Origin: Mycobacterium sp. 4858
GTDB taxonomy: Bacteria; Actinomycetota; Actinomycetes; Mycobacteriales; Mycobacteriaceae
Reading direction: 5' to 3'
Assembly: GCF_900240975.1 (NCBI RefSeq)
Contig: NZ_LT968776.1
Coordinates: forward strand, 930,001-994,000
Length of the DNA: 64,000 bases
Part shown: piece by piece, positions 38,840 to 47,246 of the stretch
How the letters are laid out: each line of letters begins with the position of its first letter
Position numbering within the stretch: position 1 is the first letter of the stretch
The notes under the pieces: generated by a model
What the model was told of the DNA's origin: nothing
What the model saw: only the letters and a program-made list of their open reading frames with translations
The model's database searches: none
Position numbers and translations under genes: made by a program

Positions 38840-39451
38840 ATGGGCTTGCACAACCATCGACTGGTCCTCCTCCGCCACGGGGAGACCGAATGGTCGAAAT
38901 CCGGCCAGCACACGGGGCGGACCGACCTCGAGCTCACCGACACCGGCCGCGTCCAGGCCGAGCTCGCCGGCCGCGTCCTGCGCGAACTGAACCTCACCGA
39001 CCCGTTGGTGGTCAGCAGCCCGCGCATCCGCGCGCTGACCACCGCCAAGCTGGCCGGGCTGGCCGTCGACGAGGTCTCTCCCCTGCTCGCCGAATGGGAT
39101 TACGGCTCCTACGAGGGCCTGACGACACCCCAGATCCACGAATCGGTCCCCGATTGGCTGGTCTGGACGCACGGATGCCCCGGCGGCGAGAGCGTGGCCC
39201 AAGTCAGCGAACGCGCCGACCGGGCCGTCGCGTTCGCGTTGGAGCACATGGAGTCGCGCGACGTGGTGTTCGTGGGGCACAGCCACTTCTCCCGCTCGGT
39301 CATCACGCGCTGGGTGGAGCTGCCGCTCGTCGAGGGCAGCCGCTTCTGGATGCTGGCGGGCTCCCTCGCCGTGTGCGGTTTCGAGCACGGCGTGCGACAG
39401 CTCGCCGCGCTCGGCCTGACCGCCCAGCCGCAGGCGATCAAGCCCGGGTGA
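38840..39451 (+). CDS. gpm2: histidine-phosphatase-superfamily enzyme Gpm2 (Rv3214-like acid phosphatase)
   Basis: The protein has 203 residues, the same as Rv3214. The phosphohistidine motif is RHGETEW (His13) and the second catalytic histidine is His147 in VGHSHF. Although named as a phosphoglycerate mutase, the M. tuberculosis protein was shown to be a broad acid phosphatase, and this one is also short for a mutase. ATG 38840 is internal to a longer open frame. Its TGA overlaps the entC GTG (GTGA). Confidence 0.88.
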   Translation: MGLHNHRLVLLRHGETEWSKSGQHTGRTDLELTDTGRVQAELAGRVLRELNLTDPLVVSSPRIRALTTAKLAGLAVDEVSPLLAEWDYGSYEGLTTPQIHESVPDWLVWTHGCPGGESVAQVSERADRAVAFALEHMESRDVVFVGHSHFSRSVITRWVELPLVEGSRFWMLAGSLAVCGFEHGVRQLAALGLTAQPQAIKPG

Positions 39452-40545
39452 GCACCCAGCCGCCGTTCGCGCTGTGCGGACCGACGCAGACCCTGGTTGC
39501 CGACGGGGTGCGGGAGCGCTACCACGACGCGGCGGCCGCGCAGGACGCGCTGCGTTCGGGCTCTGTGCCAATTGTGTTGGGCGCGTTGCCCTTCGACGTG
39601 GGCCGGCCCGCGGCGCTGCTGACGCCCCAGGCGGTGCGCCGCAGCGACGCGCCGCCGGACTGGCCGAGCGACCCGCTGCCGGCGGTGCGTGTCGCCGCCG
39701 CAGACCCGTCGCCGGACGACTACCGCCGCCGCGTCGCCCGCGCGCGCGACGAACTCACCGCGCCCGACAGCCCGCTCAGCAAGGTGGTGCTGTCCCGAGC
39801 GCTGCGACTGGTCGCCGAGGGCCCCTTGGACGCCCGCGTCATCCTGCGCCGGCTCATCACCGCGGACCCGGCAGCATACGGGTACCTCGTCGACCTGACC
39901 GGCGCCGGCGACGACTACGCCGGCGCGGCGCTGGTGGGCGCCAGCCCGGAGCTACTGGTGGCGCGCTCCGGGGACCGCGTCACGTGCCGGCCGTTCGCCG
40001 GTTCGGCACCCCGCGCCGCCGATCCCGACGTCGACGCCGCCCACGGCGCCGCGCTGGCCGGTTCGGCCAAGGACCGGCACGAGCATCAGTTGGTCATCGA
40101 GACCATCCGCACCGCGCTGGAGCCGCTGTGCGAAGAGCTGACGATCGCCGCCGAGCCCGAGCTGAGCCGCACCGCGGCGGTGTGGCACCTGTGCACGCCG
40201 ATCAGCGGACGTCTGCGCGAAACATCCACCACAGCAATCGATTTGGCCCTTGCTCTGCACCCCACACCGGCGGTCGGCGGGGTGCCGACCAAGGCCGCGG
40301 TCGAACTCATCGCCGAGCTGGAGGGCGACCGCGGGTTCTACGCGGGGGCGGTGGGCTGGTGTGACGCGCGCGGCGACGGCCGCTGGGTGGTGTCCATCCG
40401 CTGCGCGCAACTGTCGGCGGACCGCCGCAGCGCGATCGCCCGCTCCGGTGGCGGGATCGTCGCCGAATCCGACCCCGATCAGGAAGTCGCGGAAACCACA
40501 ACGAAATTCGCCACCATCCTCAACGCGTTGGACGTCAAGCAATGA
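39448..40545 (+). CDS. entC: isochorismate synthase EntC-like
   Basis: The protein has 365 residues with the chorismate-binding fold: SPLSKVVLSRAL, VGASPELLV, CRPFAGSAPR, the ELSRTAAVWHL strand and HPTPAVGGVPTKAA. It converts chorismate to isochorismate for menaquinone or salicylate-derived siderophores. GTG 39448 overlaps the gpm2 stop by four bases, and its own TGA overlaps the ATG of the acetyltransferase, so gpm2-entC-GNAT is a coupled three-gene run. Confidence 0.88.
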   Translation: MSTQPPFALCGPTQTLVADGVRERYHDAAAAQDALRSGSVPIVLGALPFDVGRPAALLTPQAVRRSDAPPDWPSDPLPAVRVAAADPSPDDYRRRVARARDELTAPDSPLSKVVLSRALRLVAEGPLDARVILRRLITADPAAYGYLVDLTGAGDDYAGAALVGASPELLVARSGDRVTCRPFAGSAPRAADPDVDAAHGAALAGSAKDRHEHQLVIETIRTALEPLCEELTIAAEPELSRTAAVWHLCTPISGRLRETSTTAIDLALALHPTPAVGGVPTKAAVELIAELEGDRGFYAGAVGWCDARGDGRWVVSIRCAQLSADRRSAIARSGGGIVAESDPDQEVAETTTKFATILNALDVKQ

Positions 40546-41018
40546 CCATTCGCCGCGCCACGCCCGAAGACGCGGGTGCGATCACCGAAATGATTCACGC
40601 GCTGGCCGAATTCGAACACGCCGCGGATCAGTGCACGGTCACGGAAAAACAAATTGCCGCAGCGCTTTTCGGCGCCACCCCGACGGTGTATGGGCACCTT
40701 GCGGAGGTCGACGGCGAGATCGCCGCGATGGCGCTGTGGTTTCTCAACTTCTCCACCTGGGACGGCGTGGCGGGCATCTACCTCGAAGACCTGTTCGTGC
40801 GGCCGGGGTTTCGCCGTCGCGGCCTGGCCCGCGCGCTGTTGGCGACCCTGGCGGCCGAATGCCTCGACCGGGGCTACACGCGGTTGTCCTGGGCGGTGCT
40901 GAACTGGAACGCCGACGCCATCACGCTGTACGACGGGGTCGGCGGCGAACCGCAGCGCGAGTGGACCACCTACCGGCTGTCGGGCCCCGGGTTGGCCGAG
41001 CTGGCCGAATCGCGCTGA
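40542..41018 (+). CDS. GNAT-family N-acetyltransferase (Rv3216-like)
   Basis: The protein has 158 residues with the acetyl-CoA motif RRRGLARALL and the strand YLEDLFVRPGF before it. Overall it resembles diamine/spermidine N-acetyltransferases (NFSTWDGVAGIYLEDLFV), but its substrate is unknown. The ATG overlaps the entC stop (ATGA). The last 49 bases overlap the convergent membrane-protein gene. Confidence 0.85.
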   Translation: MTIRRATPEDAGAITEMIHALAEFEHAADQCTVTEKQIAAALFGATPTVYGHLAEVDGEIAAMALWFLNFSTWDGVAGIYLEDLFVRPGFRRRGLARALLATLAAECLDRGYTRLSWAVLNWNADAITLYDGVGGEPQREWTTYRLSGPGLAELAESR

Positions 41019-41437
41019 TCGCCGCCGGCGGCCCAACGCACCCCCTGCGGGCTGAAGAGCAGCCCCAACACGGCCAGCGCCACGAGGCCCGCGGGAATCC
41101 CGAAGGCGGGCCGGTGCGAGTCGACCGTGAGGTACCACGCCACCGGCAGGAGCAGCAGCTGGGTGATCACGGCAAGCCCTCGGCCCCAGCGCTTGCCGAG
41201 CGTCAGCGCGCGCCCGGCGGCCAGCACCACCGCCCCGACCACCAGGAAGAACAGGGCGGTGCCGAGCCCGTTGACCACGCGCTGGTCGGCCCCGGCGATG
41301 CCGCGCACCACCAGCACGACCGCCATGACCAGCGCGGCCACCCCCTGCACCGCCACCAGAAGGCCGGCGCCGCGCACAGCGGATGGGACGCCCCCCGGGT
41401 AGCGGCGCAAACCTGTCACCCGCGTCAGCGTAGTCAC
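40970..41437 (-). CDS. small integral membrane protein (Rv3217c-like)
   Basis: The protein has about 155 residues with four predicted membrane helices (around 25-45, 58-77, 90-107 and 115-130) and short loops; no motif points to a function. GTG 41437 is a guess; GTGs at 41461 and 41419 are also in frame and none has a clear SD. Its 3' end overlaps the acetyltransferase gene on the other strand by 49 bases, an unusually long tail-to-tail overlap. Confidence 0.7.
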   Translation of the reverse strand: MTTLTRVTGLRRYPGGVPSAVRGAGLLVAVQGVAALVMAVVLVVRGIAGADQRVVNGLGTALFFLVVGAVVLAAGRALTLGKRWGRGLAVITQLLLLPVAWYLTVDSHRPAFGIPAGLVALAVLGLLFSPQGVRWAAGGDQRDSASSANPGPDSR

Positions 41438-41498
41438 CCGCGGCGCCGGGGCGTTCCCCACAGCGTCGCCTTAAGGCTCCCGCATAAGCTCGTGCCTC

Positions 41499-42470
41499 AT
41501 GCGCGCCGTGCTGATCGTGAACCCCACAGCCACGTCCACCACCCCGGCCGGTCGCGACCTGCTGGCGCACGCGCTCAAAAGCCGCCTGCAGCTCACCGTC
41601 GAACACACCAATCACCGCGGTCACGGCACCGAACTCGCGGAGAAGGCGGTCGCGGACGGCGTCGACCTGGTCGTGGTGCACGGCGGCGACGGCACCGTCA
41701 GCGGGGTCGTCAACGGCCTGCTCGGCCGTCCCGGCGCCGCTTCTGGACCGATCGGTCCGGTGCCGGCGGTCGCGGTGGTCCCCGGCGGTTCGGCGAACGT
41801 GCTGGCGCGGTCGCTGGGCATCTCCCGGGATCCGGTGGCCGCCACCAACCAGCTCATCCAGCTGCTCGACGACTACCACCGCCACCACACGTGGCGCCGC
41901 ATCGGCCTGATCGACTGCGGCGAGCGGTGGGCCGTGTTCAACACCGGGATGGGTGTCGACGCGGAAGTGGTCGCCGCGGTCGAGGCCGAACGCGACAAGG
42001 GCGGGAAGGTGACCGCGTGGCGCTACATCCGCGCGGCGATACCCGCCGTGTGGGCTTACACCCGCCGTGAACCGATGCTCACCCTTGAACTGCCCGGCCG
42101 CGAACCCGTCACCGGGGTCAGCTTCGCGTTCGTGTCCAATTCCAGCCCCTGGACGTTCGCCAACGACCGGCCGGTTTGGACCAATCCCGGCTGCACCTTC
42201 GAGACGGGCCTGGGGGTTTTCGCGCCCACCACCATGAAAACCATCCCCACCCTGCGGATCGTGCGGCAGATGTTCGCCAAGCGGCCCAAGTTCGAGTTCG
42301 ACCACCTCATCACCGCGGACGACGTCCCCTGCGTGCGTGTCACGTCGACCGGCGGCCCGGTCGCCTGCCAGTTCGACGGGGATTACCTCGGGGTGCGCGA
42401 AACCATGACGTACCGGGCGGTGCCGGACGCGCTGGCCGTCGTCGCGCCGCCTCGAAAAAATCCGCTCTGA
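41499..42470 (+). CDS. diacylglycerol kinase-family lipid kinase (Rv3218-like)
   Basis: The protein has 323 residues. The DAGK catalytic domain has GGDGTV (62-67) and PGGSANVLAR (95-104), and the C-terminal beta domain ends with VACQFDGDYLG. The family phosphorylates diacylglycerol, sphingoid bases or related lipids at the membrane face. The closest bacterial relatives are DgkB/YegS types. ATG 41499 gives the canonical MRAVLIVNP start. It is followed by the whiB1 leader. Confidence 0.87.
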   Translation: MRAVLIVNPTATSTTPAGRDLLAHALKSRLQLTVEHTNHRGHGTELAEKAVADGVDLVVVHGGDGTVSGVVNGLLGRPGAASGPIGPVPAVAVVPGGSANVLARSLGISRDPVAATNQLIQLLDDYHRHHTWRRIGLIDCGERWAVFNTGMGVDAEVVAAVEAERDKGGKVTAWRYIRAAIPAVWAYTRREPMLTLELPGREPVTGVSFAFVSNSSPWTFANDRPVWTNPGCTFETGLGVFAPTTMKTIPTLRIVRQMFAKRPKFEFDHLITADDVPCVRVTSTGGPVACQFDGDYLGVRETMTYRAVPDALAVVAPPRKNPL

Positions 42471-42574
42471 GCTGCGGCGACGAAGCCGCCGCGGGCCAAC
42501 AGACGAAGCTTTTCCGCAAGAGTGGCCAGTCAGTGTAGTACAACTGTGTAAGGGCTCGGCTACGGAATGATCAA

Positions 42575-42590
42575 AGTGAGATAGCCCACG
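42575..42590 (+). promoter_or_regulatory. CRP (Rv3676-type) binding site upstream of whiB1
   Basis: AGTGAGATAGCCCACG fits the mycobacterial CRP motif (GTGA, six bases, CCAC). It lies 163 bases before the whiB1 ATG in the 282-base gap 42471-42752. The same site is known to bind cAMP-CRP in the M. tuberculosis whiB1 promoter. Nothing else clear is seen in the gap apart from the start-proximal SD. Confidence 0.6.
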
Positions 42591-42752
42591 AGCTAACTCG
42601 GTGCTATTGACTTCTGTTGAGCCTGTGAAACGATCAAAAGGTTGCATGCAGAAATTTAGATAGGGGTACGGACCCTTTTCTTGTGCACGCGTTAACAGCC
42701 GAAGAAAATTGGCCGTGCGCCTTGCTGCGCACTCAGTGAGGAGTAAGAACGT

Positions 42753-43007
42753 ATGGATTGGCGCCACAAGGCGGTCTGTCGTGACGAGGACCCGGAGCTG
42801 TTTTTCCCGGTAGGGAACAGCGGCCCGGCGCTCGCGCAGATCGCTGACGCGAAACTGGTCTGCAATCGGTGCCCGGTGACCACGGATTGCCTGTCCTGGG
42901 CCCTGAACACCGGCCAGGACTCGGGCGTCTGGGGCGGCATGAGCGAAGACGAGCGGCGCGCACTCAAGCGTCGCAATGCCCGGACGAAGGCCCGTAGCGG
43001 AGTCTGA
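42753..43007 (+). CDS. whiB1: WhiB1, NO-sensing iron-sulfur transcription factor
   Basis: The protein has 84 residues. Fe-S ligands are Cys9, Cys37, Cys40 and Cys46 (CNRCPVTTDC), followed by GVWGGM and a basic C-terminal DNA-binding tail (RRALKRRNARTKAR). WhiB1 is essential in M. tuberculosis; its [4Fe-4S] cluster reacts with nitric oxide, turning it into a DNA-binding form. GTGAGGAG precedes the ATG. A CRP-like site upstream and a strong hairpin after the stop complete the unit. Confidence 0.97.
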   Translation: MDWRHKAVCRDEDPELFFPVGNSGPALAQIADAKLVCNRCPVTTDCLSWALNTGQDSGVWGGMSEDERRALKRRNARTKARSGV

Positions 43008-43020
43008 CCCAGTCAGAGCA

Positions 43021-43058
43021 AATAGTGCGGCCTCGACGAAAGTCGGGGCCGCACTATT
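43021..43058. terminator. 17-bp GAAA-loop hairpin after whiB1
   Basis: AATAGTGCGGCCTCGAC (43021-43037) pairs with 43042-43058 through 17 bp, with one G-U pair, around a GAAA tetraloop. No U-tract follows on the plus strand; on the minus strand the hairpin lies after pdtaS. It looks like a two-way terminator of the mycobacterial I-shaped type. Confidence 0.8.
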
Positions 43059-43076
43059 GTGTGGGTCGCGCGGCGC

Positions 43077-44576
43077 CTACAACGCCAGGCGCGTCCGCCG
43101 ACCGATCGGCACCCGCAGCACCACGTCGGTGCCGCGGGACGGGGCCTGGCGCATGCCCAGTGTGCCGTCGAGTTCCGCCGACACCAACGTCCGCACGATC
43201 TGCAGGCCGAGGCTGTCGGACGTCTCCAGGCTGAAGCCCTCCGGCAACCCGCGGCCGTCGTCGTGGACGACGACGTCGAGCCAGCGGGCCGACCGCTCGG
43301 CGCGGATGGTCACCGACCCGGCTTCGGCCGCCGGGTCGAACGCGTGCTCGATCGCGTTCTGAACCAGCTCGGTGATCACCATGATCAGGGCCGTCGCGCG
43401 GTCGGAGTCCAGCACACCCAGGTCACCGACCCGGTTGATCCGGATCGGCCGGTCCACCGACGCCACGTCGTTCATGATCGGCAAGATCCGGTCGATCACC
43501 TCGTCGAGGTTCACCTGTTCGTCGACCGACATCGACAGCGCGTCGTGCACCAGGGCGATCGACGAGACCCGCCGCACCGACTCGATCAGGGCTTCACGCC
43601 CTTCGGCGTTGACCGTCCGGCGGGCCTGCAGCCGCAGCAGCGCCGCCACCGTCTGCAGGTTGTTCTTCACCCGGTGGTGGATCTCGCGGATCGTGGCGTC
43701 CTTGGAGATCAGCGCCCGGTCGCGGCGCTTCACCTCGGTGACGTCGCGGATCAGCACCGCCGCCCCGGCGCCACCACCGTTGACCACCAGCGGCAGCGTC
43801 CGCAGCAGCACCGTGGCGCCGCCGGCGTCGACCTCCATCCGCATGCTCTTCCCGCCGGCCAGCAGGTCGAGCACGTGCTCGGCCAGCTCCTGGGCCTCGA
43901 AGGGGTCGGAGATCAGCGGCCGCGTCACCTTGACCAGGTTGCGGCCCTCCAGCTCGCTCGTCAGGCCCATCCGGTGGTAGGCCGACACGGCATTGGGGCT
44001 GGCGTACGCGACGACGCCGTTGACGTCCAGCCGGATGAAACCGTCGCCCGCCCGGGGCGTGGAGCGGGACATGACGACATCCCCCACGTCGGGAAAGGTG
44101 CCGTCGGCGAGCATGTGGACGAGGTCGCTCGCACACTCCCGGTAGGCGGTCTCGAGTTGGCCGGACGTGCGGTCGGCCGCGCCCGCGGTTTGATGCCGGG
44201 TGAGCACGGCCACCACGCTGCCGCCGTACCGCACCGGCGAGGCCTCGACGTGTGGGCCGGGCAGCAGCGAATCCTCTTGGCCCGCATCGTAATTGCGCTG
44301 TGGCGCGCCGAACTCGAAAGCCCCGGCCACCAGCGCCAGCCGGTCGGCGGCGACGACACTGCCCACCGAGTCGGTGAGCAGCACCGTGGGCGCGGTGTTG
44401 GGCCGGCACTGCGCCACGCACACCAACATGCCGTCGTCGCGGCGAACCCACATCAGGTAGTCGGCGAACGACAGGTCCGCCAGCAGCTGCCACTCCCCCA
44501 CCACCGCGTGCAGGTGGTCCACGGCGTTACCGGGCAGCACGGTGTGTTCGGCAAGCAGATCACCGAGCGTCGACAT
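43077..44576 (-). CDS. pdtaS: PdtaS sensor histidine kinase
   Basis: The protein has 499 residues with no membrane segments. The order is GAF-like domain (about 10-140), PAS domain (about 180-290), HisKA_2 dimerisation domain with the phosphoacceptor in IREIHHRVKNNLQ (His300/301), and an HATPase domain (ELVQNAIEHAF, DDGRGLPEGF). PdtaS phosphorylates the RNA-binding antiterminator PdtaR, encoded elsewhere, and responds to NO and copper in M. tuberculosis. ATG 44576 is used; a GTG directly before it is possible. Confidence 0.92.
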   Translation of the reverse strand: MSTLGDLLAEHTVLPGNAVDHLHAVVGEWQLLADLSFADYLMWVRRDDGMLVCVAQCRPNTAPTVLLTDSVGSVVAADRLALVAGAFEFGAPQRNYDAGQEDSLLPGPHVEASPVRYGGSVVAVLTRHQTAGAADRTSGQLETAYRECASDLVHMLADGTFPDVGDVVMSRSTPRAGDGFIRLDVNGVVAYASPNAVSAYHRMGLTSELEGRNLVKVTRPLISDPFEAQELAEHVLDLLAGGKSMRMEVDAGGATVLLRTLPLVVNGGGAGAAVLIRDVTEVKRRDRALISKDATIREIHHRVKNNLQTVAALLRLQARRTVNAEGREALIESVRRVSSIALVHDALSMSVDEQVNLDEVIDRILPIMNDVASVDRPIRINRVGDLGVLDSDRATALIMVITELVQNAIEHAFDPAAEAGSVTIRAERSARWLDVVVHDDGRGLPEGFSLETSDSLGLQIVRTLVSAELDGTLGMRQAPSRGTDVVLRVPIGRRTRLAL

Positions 44577-44628
44577 CACTCACTCCCCGGGCATCCCCGG
44601 CAACGGACGGGTCCAACTGTTTCGGGGG

Positions 44629-44844
44629 CTAGCTGATCACGGCAATCAGGTCGCCCGCCTGGATGACATCGCCCACCGAGACGCTCACCTTGCTGATGGT
44701 GCCGTCGACCTCGGCCAAGACGGGAATCTCCATCTTCATCGACTCCAGCAAGACCACGACGTCGCCTTTGCCGATCTGGTCACCCTCGCTCACCACGACT
44801 TCGAGCACGCTGGCCACGATCTCGGCGCGGACATCCTCGGCCAT
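44629..44844 (-). CDS. biotinyl-domain carrier protein (TB7.3-like)
   Basis: The protein has 71 residues consisting of a single biotinyl/lipoyl domain with the biotin site ESMKMEI (Lys37). Nearly identical in length and sequence to TB7.3 (Rv3221c), a biotinylated protein. It could be the carrier of an acyl-CoA or pyruvate carboxylase, but no carboxylase gene is nearby. ATG 44844 follows GGGGTGA; eight extra codons from 44868 are unlikely. Confidence 0.92.
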   Translation of the reverse strand: MAEDVRAEIVASVLEVVVSEGDQIGKGDVVVLLESMKMEIPVLAEVDGTISKVSVSVGDVIQAGDLIAVIS

Positions 44845-45051
44845 CTTCACCCCACTCGTTTCGGCCATTGCGAGGCCGGCTGCTGGTCATCAAGCTTCCG
44901 TCAGGCTCGGTGTATATCGAACCACAGGACCGCGCTTCCGGCCGCGGCGCACGGGCCGTTGTCGCCGCCGTCGACTTCCGTGAGAGACTGTGCGGCAGGC
45001 TCACGGGCGCCGGGCGCCCGGATCAAAGACCAATCAACGGAGGATTCGACC

Positions 45052-45126
45052 ATGGCCAAACGAGGCCGTAAGAAGCGCGACCGCAAGCACAGCAAAGCCA
45101 ACCACGGCAAGCGGCCCAACGCCTGA
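45052..45126 (+). CDS. ribosomal protein bL37 (24 residues)
   Basis: The 24-codon ORF encodes a very basic peptide beginning MAKRGRKKRDRKHSKANH and ending in PNA. It has an excellent SD (ACGGAGGA, 45037-45044) eight bases before the ATG. It matches my memory of bL37, the actinobacterial large-subunit peptide seen in M. smegmatis ribosome structures at the subunit interface. It is too short for most gene callers and is often missing from annotations. It sits between the TB7.3-like gene and rshA, with its stop seven bases from the rshA stop. Confidence 0.9.
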   Translation: MAKRGRKKRDRKHSKANHGKRPNA

Positions 45127-45132
45127 GGACCG

Positions 45133-45435
45133 TTACTGCCTCTCGCGGATGATGGTGGTCCGCCGGATCTCCAGCCGTAGCCGCTCGCGCAGGCCTTCCG
45201 GCGCCTTCTCACCCCGGCATTTGGTGGCGATCAACGCCTTGATCCGTTCCTCGAGGCCGTAGTGCTTGAAGCAGCCGGGGCACGCTTCGAGGTGGCGGCG
45301 CAGCTGGTCCCGCGATTCGGGCGTGCATTCCCCGTCGAGCAGGAGCCAGACCTGCCGGATCACCTCGGCGCAGCCGACGGCGCCATGAGCGTCGTCGTTG
45401 GGGCACGTGTCGCTCGGGCTGGAAAACTCGCTCAT
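45133..45435 (-). CDS. rshA: RshA, redox-sensitive anti-sigma factor of SigH
   Basis: This 100-residue zinc-associated anti-sigma (ZAS) protein has the HxxxCxxC motif HLEACPGC (His48, Cys52, Cys55). It binds SigH in reducing conditions; disulfide formation releases SigH. A further Cys-rich N-terminus (DTCPND, VGCAE, GECTP) is present. The ATG overlaps the sigH TGA (ATGA), so sigma and anti-sigma are made in fixed ratio. It converges on the bL37 gene. Confidence 0.95.
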   Translation of the reverse strand: MSEFSSPSDTCPNDDAHGAVGCAEVIRQVWLLLDGECTPESRDQLRRHLEACPGCFKHYGLEERIKALIATKCRGEKAPEGLRERLRLEIRRTTIIRERQ

Positions 45436-46079
45436 GACGACACCTCCTCGTGCGCCTGGTGGCCGCGGTTGAAGCCCCGCTCCTTGGCCACGTCAGCCAG
45501 CAACCCACGCAGTTGACGGCGGCCGCGGTGCAGCCGTGACATTACCGTCCCGATGGGTGTGTCCATGATCTCGGCGATTTCCTTGTAGGGGAAGCCCTCG
45601 ACATCGGCGTAGTAGACGGCCATCCGGAACTCTTCCGGCAGCGCCTGCAGCGCCTCCTTGATCTCGGTGTCGGGCAGCGCCTCGAGCGCCTCGACCTCGG
45701 CCGAGCGCAGCCCGGTGGACGAGTGCTCGGCGTTGGACGCCAGTTGCCAGTCGGTGATCTCCTCGGTCGGGTACTCGGCCGGCTGGCGCTGCCTCTTGCG
45801 GTAGCTGTTGATGTAGGTGTTGGTCAGGATGCGGTACAACCAGGCCTTGAGGTTGGTGCCCGCCCGGAAGGAACGAAACCCCGCGTACGCCTTCACCATC
45901 GTCTCTTGCAGCAGGTCTTCCGCGTCGGCCGGATTGCGCGTCATGCGCAGCGCGCCGCCGTAGAGCTGGTCCAGCAGGGGGATCGCGTCGCGCTCGAAAC
46001 GCGCCATCAGCTCCGCGTCCGTCTCCTGCGGGGCGGGATCGGGAAGCTCGCGTGCTGTCGCGCCGTCTGTGTCGGCCAT
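45432..46079 (-). CDS. sigH: ECF sigma factor SigH
   Basis: The protein has 215 residues: region 2 ([20 protein letters not shown]) and region 4 ([17 protein letters not shown] ... [17 protein letters not shown]). It is near identical to M. tuberculosis SigH, which drives the heat, oxidative and thiol stress response (thioredoxins, sigE, sigB, clpB). ATG 46079 (MADTDG) is right; 45 codons from 46214 are leader. A SigH-type promoter upstream suggests positive autoregulation. Confidence 0.95.
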   Translation of the reverse strand: MADTDGATARELPDPAPQETDAELMARFERDAIPLLDQLYGGALRMTRNPADAEDLLQETMVKAYAGFRSFRAGTNLKAWLYRILTNTYINSYRKRQRQPAEYPTEEITDWQLASNAEHSSTGLRSAEVEALEALPDTEIKEALQALPEEFRMAVYYADVEGFPYKEIAEIMDTPIGTVMSRLHRGRRQLRGLLADVAKERGFNRGHQAHEEVSS

Positions 46080-46292
46080 CTCGATAACCCCGGTCCCTTC
46101 TGCTGCGGTGTCGCCGGGCGGCACTGAAAGCGCCACCGGGCTTGCAGGAAAGCAAGCCAACTGCTCGGCACCACCCATTGGACGGTCCAACAGGCTCGTC
46201 GCCGCTGACACCAAACCGCTCCTCCCAATCTAGAGGCTGGCACCGACAGTGTCTGCCCGGGTGCGCCCCATAACATCAGAGACCGCTTGCTT

Positions 46293-46320
46293 CAACAGCG
46301 GCGGCCGACGTGCTCATTCC
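46293..46320 (-). promoter_or_regulatory. candidate SigH-dependent promoter of sigH
   Basis: On the minus strand GGAATG (46320-46315) and GTTG (46296-46293) are 18 bases apart, fitting the SigH consensus (GGAAYA, about 18, GTT). This lies in the 305-base gap 46080-46384 between sigH and the divergent SDR gene. The gap otherwise shows only a small stem GCTTGC/GCAAGC (46140-46157). Confidence 0.5.
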
Positions 46321-46384
46321 CACCGAATCCGGGGCCGCCCGTCCCCCGGTCCGGGCGCGCGCGGCCGGACGTTAATGTGACGCC

Positions 46385-47233
46385 ATGTCCCTGAATGGCA
46401 AGACCATGTTCATCTCCGGTGCCAGCCGCGGTATCGGCCTGGCGATCGCCAAACGCGCCGCACAAGACGGTGCCAACGTCGCCCTGATCGCCAAGACCGC
46501 AGAACCGCACCCCAAGCTGCCGGGCACGGTCTACACCGCCGCCAAGGAGCTCGAGGAGGCGGGCGGGCAGGCCCTGCCGATCGTCGGGGACGTCCGCGAT
46601 CCGGAATCCGTCGAATCCGCGGTGGCCAAGACCGTCGAGCAGTTCGGCGGCATCGACATCTGCGTCAACAACGCCTCGGCGATCAACCTGGGGTCCATCA
46701 CCGAGGTGCCGATGAAGCGGTTCGACCTGATGAACGGGATCCAGGTGCGCGGCACCTACGCGGTGTCGCAGGCCTGCATCCCGCACCTGAAGGCCGCGCA
46801 GAACCCGCACATCCTGACGCTGTCCCCGCCGGTGCTGCTCGGCAAGGAGTGGCTCAAGCCGACCGCGTACATGATGGCCAAGTTCGGCATGACCCTGTGC
46901 GCGCTGGGGATCGCCGAGGAGATGCGCGAGGCGGGCATCGCGTCCAACACGCTGTGGCCCCGGACGCTGGTGGCCACCGCCGCGGTGCAGAACCTGCTCG
47001 GCGGCGACGAGGCGATGGGACGCGCCCGCAAGCCGGAGGTGTACTCCGACGCGGCCTACGTCATCCTCAACAAGCCCGCCCGCGAGTACACCGGCAACAC
47101 CTTGCTGTGCGAGGACGTGCTGGTGGAGTCCGGCGTCACCGACCTGTCGGTGTACAACTGCGTGCCCGGCGGCGAGCTCGGCGTCGACTTCTGGGTCGAC
47201 GGCGTGAACCCGCCGGGATACACCGGTCCCTAG
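46385..47233 (+). CDS. short-chain dehydrogenase/reductase (Rv3224/HSDL2-like)
   Basis: This 282-residue SDR has the nucleotide motif GASRGIG (12-18), NNAS (VNNASAINLG) and the catalytic Tyr162-xxx-Lys166 (YMMAK). The sequence follows the HSDL2-like branch, thought to act on fatty acyl or sterol intermediates. It is divergent from sigH and followed by the YbaK deacylase gene 13 bases downstream, probably in one transcript. Counterpart: Rv3224. Confidence 0.87.
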   Translation: MSLNGKTMFISGASRGIGLAIAKRAAQDGANVALIAKTAEPHPKLPGTVYTAAKELEEAGGQALPIVGDVRDPESVESAVAKTVEQFGGIDICVNNASAINLGSITEVPMKRFDLMNGIQVRGTYAVSQACIPHLKAAQNPHILTLSPPVLLGKEWLKPTAYMMAKFGMTLCALGIAEEMREAGIASNTLWPRTLVATAAVQNLLGGDEAMGRARKPEVYSDAAYVILNKPAREYTGNTLLCEDVLVESGVTDLSVYNCVPGGELGVDFWVDGVNPPGYTGP

Positions 47234-47246
47234 CGGGGGCTCAGCG

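Noticed and set aside
40479..42767. A 762-residue minus-strand ORF
   Set aside because: Antisense to the acetyltransferase and lipid-kinase genes; no domain visible.
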